In this document: piece by piece, positions 56,007-64,000 of the stretch
Layout of the letters: the number at the start of each line of letters is the position of its first letter
Position numbering within the stretch: the stretch's first letter is position 1
Assembly: GCA_963708155.1 (NCBI GenBank)
Contig: OY970183.1
Span: 2,480,001 to 2,544,000, forward strand
Length of the DNA: 64,000 nt
DNA from: Methylovirgula sp963708155
Lineage (GTDB): Bacteria; Pseudomonadota; Alphaproteobacteria; Rhizobiales; Beijerinckiaceae
Direction of reading: 5' to 3'
The notes under the pieces: model-generated
Told to the model about the DNA's origin: nothing
Databases searched by the model: none
Seen by the model: only the letters and a program-made list of their open reading frames with translations
Made by a program: the position numbers and the translations under genes

Positions 56007-59000
56007 TTAATGGAAATTGCGGCCTTTCGGCATGACGCGATGAATATCGTCGCGAGCATCCGTCGGCGCTGGCGTAGCTTTCGTTTCGAACAGACCTGGC
56101 TCGGTCAGCCGCATCTGGTTGCGCGGATGCCGGTGTGGATTTTTCACCGGATGCGCGAGGCCGTTGCTCTGCGGCCGGGACAGCAGCCCGAGCATCGACG
56201 TCATATCGTCGATCCGCTCGGCGATGACATGGATGACGCCGGATTCCGATTGCAGGCGGCCGGTGACGGCAATGAAGCGCGCGGCGATGACGACCGATCG
56301 ATAAGTCTCGAAGACCTTCGGCCAGACGATCACATTGGCGATGCCGGTCTCGTCCTCGAGCGTGAGGAAGATGACGCCACTGGCCGTGCCCGGCCTTTGC
56401 CGGATCAGCACCAGCCCGGCGGTGCGCACGCGCTGGCCGGAGGGCGTGACGGCGAGATCCTGCGTGCGGACGATTTTCTCGGTCTTGAGATGCGGCCGCA
56501 GAAAGCTGACCGGATGCGCCTTCAGCGACAGAGACAGATGCCGGTAATCCTCGACGACATGTTCGCCGAGCGACATCGGCGGCAGATGCGCTTCCGGCTC
56601 CAGCGCGCGGAAGCTCAAATCCTTCAACAGCGGCAGATCGTCTTTGTCGCCGGCGCGATTGAGGCCGCGCACGGCCCAGAGCGCATCGCGCCGGTCGAGG
56701 CCCAGCGAGCGGAAGGCGTCGGCTTCGGCTAGCGCGGCAAGCGTGTTCGGCGCAAGGCCCGTGCGCAGCCAGAGGTCGCGGATCGAATCGTAGCCTTTGC
56801 CGCGCCTGGCGACGAGCGTGGCCATGTCCGTTTCCGCGATACTTTGAACCTGACGAAAGCCAAGCCGGATTTTATGCGTGGAGCGGATTGCGTTCTGCAT
56901 CGAGATATGGCGCGGATGAAGGCGGGATGCGGGCGAGTTTTCATCTGCGTCCAGCGTGCAATCCCATTGCGAGAAATTCACATCGACTTCCTCGATCGCG
57001 ATGCCGTGCTCGCGCGCGTCGCGGACGATTTGCGCCGGCGCGTAGAAACCCATTGGCTGCGCATTGAGCAGCGCACAGGCGAAGACATCGGGATAACGGC
57101 ATTTGATCCAGGCGGAGGCATAGACCAGCAGCGCGAAGGAGGCCGCATGGCTCTCGGGAAAGCCATAGGAGCCGAAACCTTCGATCTGTTTGAAGCAGCG
57201 CTCGGCAAAATCGCGCGGATAATGCCGCGCCACCATGCCTTCGACCATTTTGGTACGAAATGTATCGATAATTCCAACGCGCTTGAAGGTCGCCATGGCC
57301 CGGCGCAATCTGTCGGCCTCGGCTGGCGTAAAGCCTGCGGCGACGATGGCGATCTTCATCGCCTGCTCCTGGAACAAAGGCACGCCGAGCGTTTTGCTCA
57401 GCACCTCTTCGAGTTCTGGTGAGGGATAATGGACAGGCTCCGGATTCTGCCTTCGCTGCAGATAGGGATGCACCATGTCGCCCTGTATGGGGCCGGGCCG
57501 GACGATCGCAACTTCAATGACGAGATCATAAAACGTGTTCGGCCGCAGCCGCGGCAGCATCGACATTTGCGCGCGGCTCTCGATCTGGAACACGCCGATC
57601 GTATCGGCGCGGGAGATCATGTCGTAGACGGCGCGCTCCTCCGCCGGGATGCTGGCGATCACATGATCGATGCCATAATGATTTCGCAGAAGGTCGAAAC
57701 CCATGCGCAGGCAGGTGAGCATGCCGAGGGCAAGAACATCGACCTTCAACAGGCCGAGCGCATCGAGATCGTCCTTGTCCCATTCGACCGTGGTGCGCTC
57801 GTCCATCGCGGCATGGGCGATGGGCACGGTTTCATCGAGCCGGTCGCGGGTGATGACGAAGCCGCCGGTATGCTGCGAGAGATGGCGCGGAAAGCCGACA
57901 AGCTCCTGCGCCAGAGCCAAGGTCTGTGCGAGGCGATCTTCGCCGGGGTCGAGGCCGAGACGGCGGACCTGCTGCTCCTGCGGGCCTTGCGAGGCGCCAC
58001 CCCAGAGCGAGCTCGATAGGGCCGCAATGACATCTTCCGAGAGGCCGAAGACCTTGCCGACGTCGCGCAGAGCGGAGCGGCTGCGATAGGTGATGACGGT
58101 GGCGGTGAGCCCGGCGCGGGCGCGGCCGTAGCGGTTGTAGATATATTGCATCACCTCTTCGCGCCGCTCGTGCTCGAAATCGACATCGATATCCGGCGGC
58201 TCGCCGCGGTTCTTCGAGATGAAGCGCTCGAAGAGAAGCTCGTTTTGCGCCGGATCGACATCGGTGATGCCGAGGCAATAGCAGATGGTCGAATTGGCGG
58301 CCGAGCCGCGCCCCTGGCACAAGATTTTCTGGTCGCGCGCGTAACGCACGATGTCGTGCACGGTGAGAAAGTAGGGCGCATAGTTCATCTCGGCGACGAG
58401 CGCGAGTTCATAAGCGAGCGTATGCTTTACTTTCTCGGGAACTCCGCCCCTATCTTCATAACGTTCGGTAGCGCCGGCATAAGCGAAAGCTTCAAGCGCC
58501 TCTTGCGGCGTCGCATAGCCAGCGCGCAATTCCTCTGGATATTGGTTCTTGAGATCGGCGAGCGAGAAGGTGAGACCTTCGAGAAAGCGCAGGCTTTCGC
58601 CGATAGCATTGGGCGCTTCGGCGAAAAGCCGCGCCATTTCCGCGCCGCTTTTCAGATGCCGCTCGGCATTCGCCTGCAGTTTCCGGCCGACGGCATCGAG
58701 CGTGGTGCGATGACGGACGGCGGTGAGCACATCCTGCAAGGGGCGCCGCGCCGCATCGTGCATCAGCACGTCATTGGTCGCGAGCAGCGGCAGATTGAGA
58801 CGGCGCGCCAGCGCGGCGCGTTCGGCCAGCGCCCGGCGCATGTGCACTCCATAGGTCATGCGCGCGGCGAGCCAGACGCGGCCCGGCGCGGCCTCACGAA
58901 GCTGGCGCAAGAATGTTTCGTCGTCGGGCGGCGATTGCTTTTGTTGCAGGGGCAGGGCGGGCGCCGCGGACTCACCGCGCGCGAAATCTTCATAGATCTT

Positions 59001-59522
59001 CCCCGGCTTCGCAGCGCCATCCTCCGGTTCCCAGGTGCTCTCCGGCAGAACGGCAAGCTGAAGGCCCTCGGCGGCTTCAAGCAGATCGCCCGCTACGAGG
59101 CGGCAAAGGCCCTTCTGGCCTTTCATATTGCCGCGCGTGATGAGGCGCGTGAGCCGCGCATAGGCGGCGCGGTCCTGCGGATAGGCGAGAATGTCCGGCG
59201 TGCCGTCGCAGAATACGAGCCGGCAGCCGGTGACGACGCGCAAAGTCTCCGGCGCGATCTCGTTCAGACGGGCGAAACTGTAGGCGCGCACGACACCGGC
59301 GAGCGAATTGCGGTCGGCGATGCCGATGCCTTTGAGGCCGAGCCTATAGGCCTGCTCGACGAATTCCTCCGGATGCGAGGCGCCGCGCAGAAAGGAGAAA
59401 TTCGTCGTGACGCCGAATTCGGCGAAGGGAATTGCGTCATTGCGAGCGAAGCGAAGCAATCCAGCCTTTGCATCCGGCTTGTTCCGCTTCGCCCGCGAGG
59501 ACGGATGCGGATCGCCGCTCAT
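56007..59522 (-). CDS. dnaE2: error-prone DNA polymerase III alpha, DnaE2 (ImuC)
   Basis: Catalytic subunit of the SOS mutasome. 1171 residues: PHP domain (FGVTTNFSFLRGASHPEEF), polymerase core with the acidic motif EPPDIDVDFEHERR, SAANSTICYCLGITDVDP, helix-hairpin-helix and the C-terminal OB region ending in GRNFH. ATG 59522 overlaps the imuB stop as ATGA, fixing the start. Residues about 8-31 (SSRAKRNKPD...GLLRFARND) are encoded by a palindromic repeat placed just before the conserved PHP start. Under LexA control through the box upstream of imuA. Confidence 0.95.
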   Translation of the reverse strand: MSGDPHPSSRAKRNKPDAKAGLLRFARNDAIPFAEFGVTTNFSFLRGASHPEEFVEQAYRLGLKGIGIADRNSLAGVVRAYSFARLNEIAPETLRVVTGCRLVFCDGTPDILAYPQDRAAYARLTRLITRGNMKGQKGLCRLVAGDLLEAAEGLQLAVLPESTWEPEDGAAKPGKIYEDFARGESAAPALPLQQKQSPPDDETFLRQLREAAPGRVWLAARMTYGVHMRRALAERAALARRLNLPLLATNDVLMHDAARRPLQDVLTAVRHRTTLDAVGRKLQANAERHLKSGAEMARLFAEAPNAIGESLRFLEGLTFSLADLKNQYPEELRAGYATPQEALEAFAYAGATERYEDRGGVPEKVKHTLAYELALVAEMNYAPYFLTVHDIVRYARDQKILCQGRGSAANSTICYCLGITDVDPAQNELLFERFISKNRGEPPDIDVDFEHERREEVMQYIYNRYGRARAGLTATVITYRSRSALRDVGKVFGLSEDVIAALSSSLWGGASQGPQEQQVRRLGLDPGEDRLAQTLALAQELVGFPRHLSQHTGGFVITRDRLDETVPIAHAAMDERTTVEWDKDDLDALGLLKVDVLALGMLTCLRMGFDLLRNHYGIDHVIASIPAEERAVYDMISRADTIGVFQIESRAQMSMLPRLRPNTFYDLVIEVAIVRPGPIQGDMVHPYLQRRQNPEPVHYPSPELEEVLSKTLGVPLFQEQAMKIAIVAAGFTPAEADRLRRAMATFKRVGIIDTFRTKMVEGMVARHYPRDFAERCFKQIEGFGSYGFPESHAASFALLVYASAWIKCRYPDVFACALLNAQPMGFYAPAQIVRDAREHGIAIEEVDVNFSQWDCTLDADENSPASRLHPRHISMQNAIRSTHKIRLGFRQVQSIAETDMATLVARRGKGYDSIRDLWLRTGLAPNTLAALAEADAFRSLGLDRRDALWAVRGLNRAGDKDDLPLLKDLSFRALEPEAHLPPMSLGEHVVEDYRHLSLSLKAHPVSFLRPHLKTEKIVRTQDLAVTPSGQRVRTAGLVLIRQRPGTASGVIFLTLEDETGIANVIVWPKVFETYRSVVIAARFIAVTGRLQSESGVIHVIAERIDDMTSMLGLLSRPQSNGLAHPVKNPHRHPRNQMRLTEPGLFETKATPAPTDARDDIHRVMPKGRNFH
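59434..59505. repeat. interspersed palindromic repeat, family B (copy 2), inside dnaE2
   Basis: Left arm GCGTCATTGCGAGCGAAGCG then AAGCAATCC at 59434-59463; right arm degenerate (TTGTTCCGCTTCGCCCGCGAGG). It lies fully within the dnaE2 frame, which stays open across it and gives two mirrored Arg-rich peptides (SSRAKRNKPD and GLLRFARND). Same left arm as the copy at 5661. Confidence 0.85.
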
Positions 59523-61156
59523 GCGAACAGCCCATGCAGGAACCAGCGCGGCCGCGCCGTGTCCGTCTCGTAGAGTCCTTCGCGAAACAGCCAGAAGCGG
59601 CGGCCTTCGCGATCCTCGGCGCGGAAATAATCGCGGGTGAGCGCATCGTGCTTCCACCATTCCGGCGCGATCCGCTCCGGCCCCTCGATGGCGGCGACCT
59701 CATGCAACACGCGCCGCCAGCGAAAGCGCACGGGCGGCCCATCCGGCACGCTGGCGATGGCTTCGATCGGCTCGGGCTTTTCAAGCAGGCGGATGGGGCG
59801 GGAGGGCAGCTGTTCCTTTGTGAAATTTTGCACGTCATGGCCGGGCTTGTCCCGGCCATCCACGCGGTGTCGTTGCGATAATTCTGCAAAGAGAGACACG
59901 TCGGCTTGACGTGGATGCCCGGCACAAGGCCGGGCATGACGCATGAAGGAGGCGGGCATCGCCATCACCGCGAATTCCGGCCAATGCGTATCGGCAAGTT
60001 CCTGCCGCATCACGCGCCGCACGCCGAGCCGCGCGCCCAGGCGGTCGATGAGATCGGCGAGGTCGTCCTGCGCCGCAGGCGTCAGCCAATGGTTCTGCTC
60101 TTCGTCCTGCCGTTCCGTCGCTTCGGCCGCGAGCCGCACGACATCGAAGCCGAAGCCGGCATCGAGCGGATCGCGTTCGTCGCCCTTGCCAACGGCCTCG
60201 ATCTTTTCGCGGAAGAGCCGCGCGATCACGGCCGGGTCGCGCAAGGGCCGGCTGGTGCCGGCGCGCAGGTGCCGCACGCGCCCATCGACGCCGAAGAGGC
60301 TCACGTCGAGCCGACGCGCGCCTTCGCCCTGCCGCGTGAGCAGAAGCGAAAGCTCGCGCGCGAGGGCGAGGATCGTCGTCTCGATCGTTTCGCGCTGGAC
60401 GATCGGCTCGGCGAAGCGCCGCTCGGCGAGATAGGCCGGAGCCTCGAAGCGTGGATTGATGGGCGTCCTGGAATGGCCGAGCAGTGCATCGAGCCGGTTG
60501 AAAAGAGCCTTGCCGAAGCGCGCGGCGAGGGGCGCGCGCGGCCGCAGGATGAGATCGCCGATGCGGCGCAGGCCCGCCTGTGCCAGTTGGCCCAGCATCT
60601 TCTCATCGAGCCGGAGGGCGGCGAGCGGCAGCGCGCCGAGGCGGCGGCGCAGATCCTCCTCGCGGGTCTCCTCCGGCATCACGCGCACGTCGCCGAAGCG
60701 CGCCAGCGCCCAGGCGGCTTCGGGCGTTGCGGCGATGGCGGTGCGGGCGGCAAAGCCCTGCGCTTCGAGCCGCGTTTCGATCTCTTCGCAAAGCTTCGCC
60801 TCGCCGCCGAAGAGATGCGCCGCGCCGGTGATGTCGAGCACGGCGCCGTCCGGCGGATCGAGCGCCGCGAGCGGGGTGAAGCGGCGGCACCAGTCGGCGA
60901 TGTTGGCGAGGCTCGCGGCTTCCGCCGTTTCATCCGCCGCGCAGCACTGCAGCCCCGGCAGGATGGCGCGGGCATCGGCGAGCGCCATGCCGGGCCGCAG
61001 GCCGTGCGCCGCGGCGGCGCGGTTCACCGCGGCGAGCCTTTGCGCGCTTTTCACCTTGGCGATCGTGGCGAGCGGCGCCTCACGCGCGGCGGCGCTCCGG
61101 CGGCTGATCCGGTCTGTCGCCAGCGATGGCAGAAAGAGGGAGAGATAACGCGTCAC
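59519..61156 (-). CDS. imuB: ImuB, catalytically inactive Y-family polymerase homologue
   Basis: Adaptor that links ImuA and DnaE2 to the sliding clamp. 545 residues from GTG 61156 (RYLSLFLPSLATDRI). Y-family fold signatures are PGLQCCAADETAEAASLANI and VLDITGAAHLFGGEA, but the acidic active-site residues near the N-terminus are missing, as expected for ImuB. Residues about 406-442 are encoded by a double palindromic repeat, next to EQLPSRPIRLL, which resembles a clamp-binding motif. It overlaps the imuA end by 77 bases and its stop overlaps the dnaE2 start. Longer starts are possible but lack homology. Confidence 0.92.
   Translation of the reverse strand: MTRYLSLFLPSLATDRISRRSAAAREAPLATIAKVKSAQRLAAVNRAAAAHGLRPGMALADARAILPGLQCCAADETAEAASLANIADWCRRFTPLAALDPPDGAVLDITGAAHLFGGEAKLCEEIETRLEAQGFAARTAIAATPEAAWALARFGDVRVMPEETREEDLRRRLGALPLAALRLDEKMLGQLAQAGLRRIGDLILRPRAPLAARFGKALFNRLDALLGHSRTPINPRFEAPAYLAERRFAEPIVQRETIETTILALARELSLLLTRQGEGARRLDVSLFGVDGRVRHLRAGTSRPLRDPAVIARLFREKIEAVGKGDERDPLDAGFGFDVVRLAAEATERQDEEQNHWLTPAAQDDLADLIDRLGARLGVRRVMRQELADTHWPEFAVMAMPASFMRHARPCAGHPRQADVSLFAELSQRHRVDGRDKPGHDVQNFTKEQLPSRPIRLLEKPEPIEAIASVPDGPPVRFRWRRVLHEVAAIEGPERIAPEWWKHDALTRDYFRAEDREGRRFWLFREGLYETDTARPRWFLHGLFA
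59833..59941. repeat. double palindromic repeat, family C, inside imuB
   Basis: Two self-complementary units, 59833-59864 (CGTCATGGCCGGGCTTGTCC and on) and 59910-59941 (CGTGGATGCCCGGCACAAGG and on), in inverted orientation around 45 bases. Each arm can fold on itself and the arms can pair with each other. The imuB frame is open through all 109 bases. Both units match repeats common in Rhizobiales intergenic regions. Confidence 0.85.
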
Positions 61157-61949
61157 GGAATGAGACCTCTCGGGGACTCCACAAAACGGGATGGAATTTT
61201 TCGCGATCGATGGAAAAACCAGCCGGTCCGGCGCGCGCCTTGGCGAGGCGCACGTCGAAGGCGGCGGGGCCGGGCAGGGGCGTGCGGCCAGCGGCGGAAG
61301 CTGCATGGGGACTTGACCGGGCGCGGATCTCGAAGCGCGTCTCGGCGCTGCTCGAAAGCGCCTCGGCGCGCACCGGCCCGGCGAGGCAGATAAGGCCCGT
61401 CGTGCCGTGTTTCTGCGCGGCGAGGACAAGCCGGCGCGAGGCGGTGAGGTCATAGAGCTTGGCGGAGAAGATTTCGCCGATGACGGCGGCTGGCGTCCGG
61501 CACTTCAGCGCCTCTTCCATTGCCCAGAGCGCGTCCTTGGCGTTTGCCGTATGGACGAGGACGAGCCTGGCCGGATCGATGCCGTGCAGCGCCAGGCCGG
61601 GACCATAGAGCGCGCCCTGTTCGCGTCCGGCGAAATCCTCGCCGATCCAGACGAGCGGCGCGTTGCGAGGGGCGGCGAGCCGCGCGGCCAGCGCCAGGGC
61701 GAAGCCTGCCGCGGCCGGGGCATCGCCCGGCGCGGCAGCGGTGATCTCATGCAGCGCGGCGGTGGCGAGCCCGCCCGCGAGCGGCCTGTCGAGGCCAGCC
61801 GCGCCAAGCGGGACATGCGCCCGCGCCACGCCAGCCGGCGGGGCGGCCGCGGCAATGCCGGCGATATCCCGGCGCAAAAGGCTGAGCCGCTCCGCCAAAT
61901 CGCTTCCATGCGGAAGGGTTTGGCGAAGCCGTAAAGGCTCCCCGGCCAT
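61080..61949 (-). CDS. imuA: ImuA, SOS mutasome RecA-like subunit
   Basis: RecA-related protein without a full Walker A, needed for SOS mutagenesis with ImuB and DnaE2. 289 residues: LSLLRRDIAGIA, VPLGAAGLDRPLAGGLATAALHEI, ALAARLAAPRNAPLVWIGEDF, ALYGPGLALHGIDPARLVLV and GRTPLPGPAAFDVRL. First gene of the imuA-imuB-dnaE2 operon, with a LexA box 16-30 bases upstream of ATG 61949. Confidence 0.92.
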   Translation of the reverse strand: MAGEPLRLRQTLPHGSDLAERLSLLRRDIAGIAAAAPPAGVARAHVPLGAAGLDRPLAGGLATAALHEITAAAPGDAPAAAGFALALAARLAAPRNAPLVWIGEDFAGREQGALYGPGLALHGIDPARLVLVHTANAKDALWAMEEALKCRTPAAVIGEIFSAKLYDLTASRRLVLAAQKHGTTGLICLAGPVRAEALSSSAETRFEIRARSSPHAASAAGRTPLPGPAAFDVRLAKARAGPAGFSIDREKFHPVLWSPREVSFRDALSLPLSAIAGDRPDQPPERRRA

Positions 61950-61964
61950 CTCTCTCGATCCGAT

Positions 61965-61979
61965 GTTCCATATTTGTTC
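61965..61979 (-). promoter_or_regulatory. LexA (SOS) box upstream of imuA
   Basis: GTTC-CATATTT-GTTC at 61965-61979, a perfect match to the alphaproteobacterial LexA operator GTTC-N7-GTTC. It ends 16 bases before the imuA ATG on the minus strand, so LexA bound here would block the imuA-imuB-dnaE2 transcript. A plus-strand reading also points toward the orphan at 62120. Confidence 0.9.
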
Positions 61980-62119
61980 TAGTCATCGGACTTTTTGAAG
62001 AGGGAGTCAAGGAGGGTGGAGGAGGGGTAGTGTCTCAGTTTAGAAATTTTTTGACCCTTCCTCCTAGCAAACGGCAAAGCTTCCCTTCCAGAAGCCACGG
62101 CCATGCTATGGGAGGAAAC

Positions 62120-62933
62120 ATGGACACGCCTACCGTATTTTGGGCCATCGGATTTCCGCTATGGCTTTTCTTTGTCGCCCTCGGCGTCGGGACGGTCTTT
62201 GCCATGACCGATTCCGAATCCATTGGATTTTTGGTCGCCAGATCATGTTTTGTTGGCGCTACAGTCACGATGATTGCGTTTTGCGTTTATTGGATTGTCG
62301 CATCACATATCAATTTGAGTTTGGCAGTTATTCTTGCCGGGCTTCTCGGAATTGTTTCGAATTCCTTTTCTGGTACTCACGTTATCGTGGATACACGCCA
62401 CGGAAATAAAATTATCTACCCGGCTATACCCAGCCGACTTGCCGGACCCGGCAAAATTCGCCGACATTCCTTCGGGCGCATTGAAAGTATTTTTTGGTTC
62501 AAATATCGCGTGGGCGACACGGATGCCTCACACCGTTCTTATAATGAACGGAGAGCCTATGATTGTCGTTGATCGAGACAAGCAAACAAAGGCACTGACA
62601 GTGTCGGTTCTAAAAATATTTGATGACCGGAATAACATTATAGCCCGGATAGACGATGGCGGTTTTTGGGTAGAAAATTCGACAAGAAAGAAGCGTCCCG
62701 ATCCAAGCACTCTCGTCGTTTACGACCACAACGACACGCAAGTTCTAAAAATTGCTCTTTTGAATGAATCTTCTCTCTACATCGAGGGAGTTTTTCGCCA
62801 TTCGGGGATTCCACGCCCCGTTATTATTACCTCTACAGTGGCTGATTTAGGAGGACCTAAATTCAGCAACAGCATGTTTGGTGAAGGGGCCGCTGATATC
62901 GCGATTGGCAGGCCGCCGCCCATAAATCAATGA
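62120..62933 (+). CDS. membrane-anchored hypothetical protein, AT-rich (frameshifted)
   Basis: 270 residues after removal of one C near 62420. Start ATG 62120 follows GGAGG. Three membrane helices (VFWAIGFPLWLFFVALGVG, GFLVARSCFVGATVTMIAF, LSLAVILAGLLGIVSNSF) are followed by a soluble domain (LYPADLPDPAKFADIPSGA, VLIMNGEPMIVVDRDKQTK, DGGFWVENSTRKKRPDPS, VYDHNDTQVLKIALLNESS). Codon use is clearly more AT-rich than all neighbours, suggesting horizontal gain. The soluble half has the look of a cell-surface beta domain. I do not recognise the family. Confidence 0.6.
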
Positions 62934-63091
62934 CAGGACTGGGTTAAGCTTCGCTTTTGGCGCGCTGGCGGCTGCCCATCCCGGCATCGTCCCAGCCCCC
63001 CGCCACCCTCACGGGGACTTGAAACATCCCGCCGGTAACGATCTTCTGCGCCTTCACGTAAGACAGAATAGCCGCAACCGCCGGAGGCCCG

Positions 63092-63895
63092 ATGTCCAAG
63101 CCGAATTTGTTCTATCGCCATCCGCTCTGGGTGCGGGTGACGCATTGGGTGAATGTCCTCTGCATGCTCGTGCTGCTGATGAGCGGCCTGCAGATCTTCA
63201 ACGCCCATCCGGCGCTCTACTGGGGCCAGAAGTCGGATTTCGATCATCCCTTCCTGTCCATCGGTTCGGTCGAGGATGCGCAGGGCAATGAGAGCGGCGT
63301 CACGACCATTGCCGGCCACAGCTTCAACACGACCGGCGTGCTTGGCCTTTCGCGCGGCGGCGACCGCGCCTTTCCGGAATGGGCGACGCTGCCGCATCTG
63401 CAATGGCTGGCGATGGGGCGGCGCTGGCATTTCTTCTTCGCCTGGATTTTCGTCATCAACGGGCTGATCTATGTCGCGGCCTCGCTGATCGGTCGGCATT
63501 TGCGCGGCGATCTCCTGCCGACGCGCGCCGATCTCGCGCATATCGGCAGCTCGATCTGGGAGCATGTGCGGCTGCGCTTCCCCAAGGGCGACGAGGCCAA
63601 GCGCTACAACGTGCTGCAGAAGCTCGCCTATCTCACCGTCGCTTTCGTTTTTGGCCCGGTCATGGTGCTGGCGGGGCTGACGATGTCACCGCGCATGGAT
63701 GCGAGCTATCCGATCCTGCTCGAGATTTTCGGCGGCCGGCAGTCGGCGCGGACGGTGCATTTCATTCTCGCCTTCTCGTTTCTCGGCTTTTTCGCCATCC
63801 ATATCGTCATGGTTCTGCTCTCGGGCGTGTTCAACAATCTGCGCTCGATGATCACCGGCTGGTACAATCTGGGAGAAAATCGTGAGCACGCCTAA
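63092..63895 (+). CDS. cytochrome b561-like membrane subunit
   Basis: 267 residues with four or five membrane helices and heme-ligand histidines (FYRHPLWVRVTHWVNVL, RRWHFFFAWIFVINGLIY, RTVHFILAFSFLGFFAIHI). This is the cytochrome b domain that feeds or accepts electrons for a periplasmic molybdoenzyme. The following gene overlaps it by 14 bases, supporting a pair like the YedYZ-type or thiosulfate/sulfite oxidoreductases. Confidence 0.85.
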   Translation: MSKPNLFYRHPLWVRVTHWVNVLCMLVLLMSGLQIFNAHPALYWGQKSDFDHPFLSIGSVEDAQGNESGVTTIAGHSFNTTGVLGLSRGGDRAFPEWATLPHLQWLAMGRRWHFFFAWIFVINGLIYVAASLIGRHLRGDLLPTRADLAHIGSSIWEHVRLRFPKGDEAKRYNVLQKLAYLTVAFVFGPVMVLAGLTMSPRMDASYPILLEIFGGRQSARTVHFILAFSFLGFFAIHIVMVLLSGVFNNLRSMITGWYNLGENREHA

Positions 63896-64000
63896 GGAGA
63901 TCGGCCGGCGCGACTTTCTGCTGCGCGCGGCGGGAGGCCTCGCCGCTCTGTCGCTCGGTGGCTGCGATGACAGCCTGTCGCAAAACCAGCGCGTCGTGGA
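63882..64000 (+). CDS. molybdopterin-dependent oxidoreductase, Tat signal (3' partial)
   Basis: Starts at GTG 63882 inside the end of the cytochrome b gene. Only 39 codons are in the window: a twin-arginine signal (GRRDFLLRAAGGLAAL) ending in a lipobox-like LGGC. With the adjacent cytochrome b this points to an exported sulfite-oxidase-type molybdoprotein. The catalytic domain is beyond the edge, so the class is inferred from context. Confidence 0.6.
   Translation, partial: MSTPKEIGRRDFLLRAAGGLAALSLGGCDDSLSQNQRVV

Noticed and set aside
56119..61934. Long plus-strand open frames opposite dnaE2, imuB and imuA
   Set aside because: Antisense shadows of high-GC genes; Arg/Ala-rich translations with no domains.
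1..64000. Prophage, integrative element, CRISPR or restriction/defence island
   Set aside because: No integrase, transposase, direct-repeat array, tRNA junction or defence-type gene was seen; gene content is mostly housekeeping.

Overview
This window reads as chromosomal DNA from an alphaproteobacterium of the Hyphomicrobiales (Rhizobiales), perhaps a Beijerinckiaceae/Methylocystaceae relative. The evidence is high GC, the gene order (rpoA-rplQ-htrA-rarA-rluC, ATP12, tatABC-serS-surE-pcm-nlpD-like), family-restricted genes (TIGR02301, DUF2336, DUF6165, DUF1499, RT0821-like lipoprotein), a GTTC-N7-GTTC LexA box, and three families of interspersed palindromes common in this order. No rRNA, tRNA, CRISPR, prophage or transposase was seen. 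All calls come from reading the sequence; no database search was run.

Layout. 0-6.8 kb: rpoA (5' partial), rplQ, a DUF4260 membrane protein, an HtrA protease, an orphan ParA, rarA and an RluC-type pseudouridine synthase. 6.8-12.7 kb: a minus-strand ppc-fumC-malic enzyme operon. 12.8-19.8 kb: ATP12, tatABC, serS, surE, pcm and a LysM/LytM envelope factor. 19.8-30.3 kb: cobS, a glycosyltransferase, a tiny lipoprotein, an SSS symporter with its DUF3311 partner, a secreted protein, nitroreductase, HpcH/HpaI-like protein, DUF2336, a NudK-like hydrolase, NAD kinase and DUF6165. 30.3-38 kb: glyS, a KirBac channel, xseB, and a ygfZ-tag-HD-phosphatase run facing a dihydroorotase-like gene. 38-50 kb: TIGR02301, NUDIX, pdxH, a lipoprotein, a DnaJ-like protein, fabI, aroC, DUF2233, ribBA-like, HDAC-like, an L,D-transpeptidase, a Tat-exported metallophosphoesterase and DUF1499. 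50-56 kb: ClC transporter with a metallo-beta-lactamase protein, bioF-bioD divergent from bioA, and a cold-shock gene. 56-62 kb: the SOS mutasome imuA-imuB-dnaE2 behind a LexA box. 62-64 kb: an AT-richer orphan membrane protein, then a cytochrome b/molybdopterin oxidoreductase pair cut by the window end.

Two things shape how the window should be read. First, thirteen conserved genes are broken in this sequence, and every break is repaired by removing single bases, about 23 in all. Sixteen or seventeen fall between 30.8 and 37.7 kb, with five in glyS alone. After removal every merged gene is a whole number of codons. This looks like insertion-type sequencing or assembly error rather than gene decay, so these genes are listed at full span. 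rplQ differs: it carries an in-frame stop.

Second, palindromic repeats sit in frame inside protein-coding genes: at the start of dnaE2, inside imuB, and probably in the N-terminal extension of the RluC-type gene. This resembles the Rickettsia palindromic elements. SerS also carries an unexplained insertion of about 80 residues in its catalytic core. These are the most interesting biological observations here; no wholly new multi-gene system could be supported.
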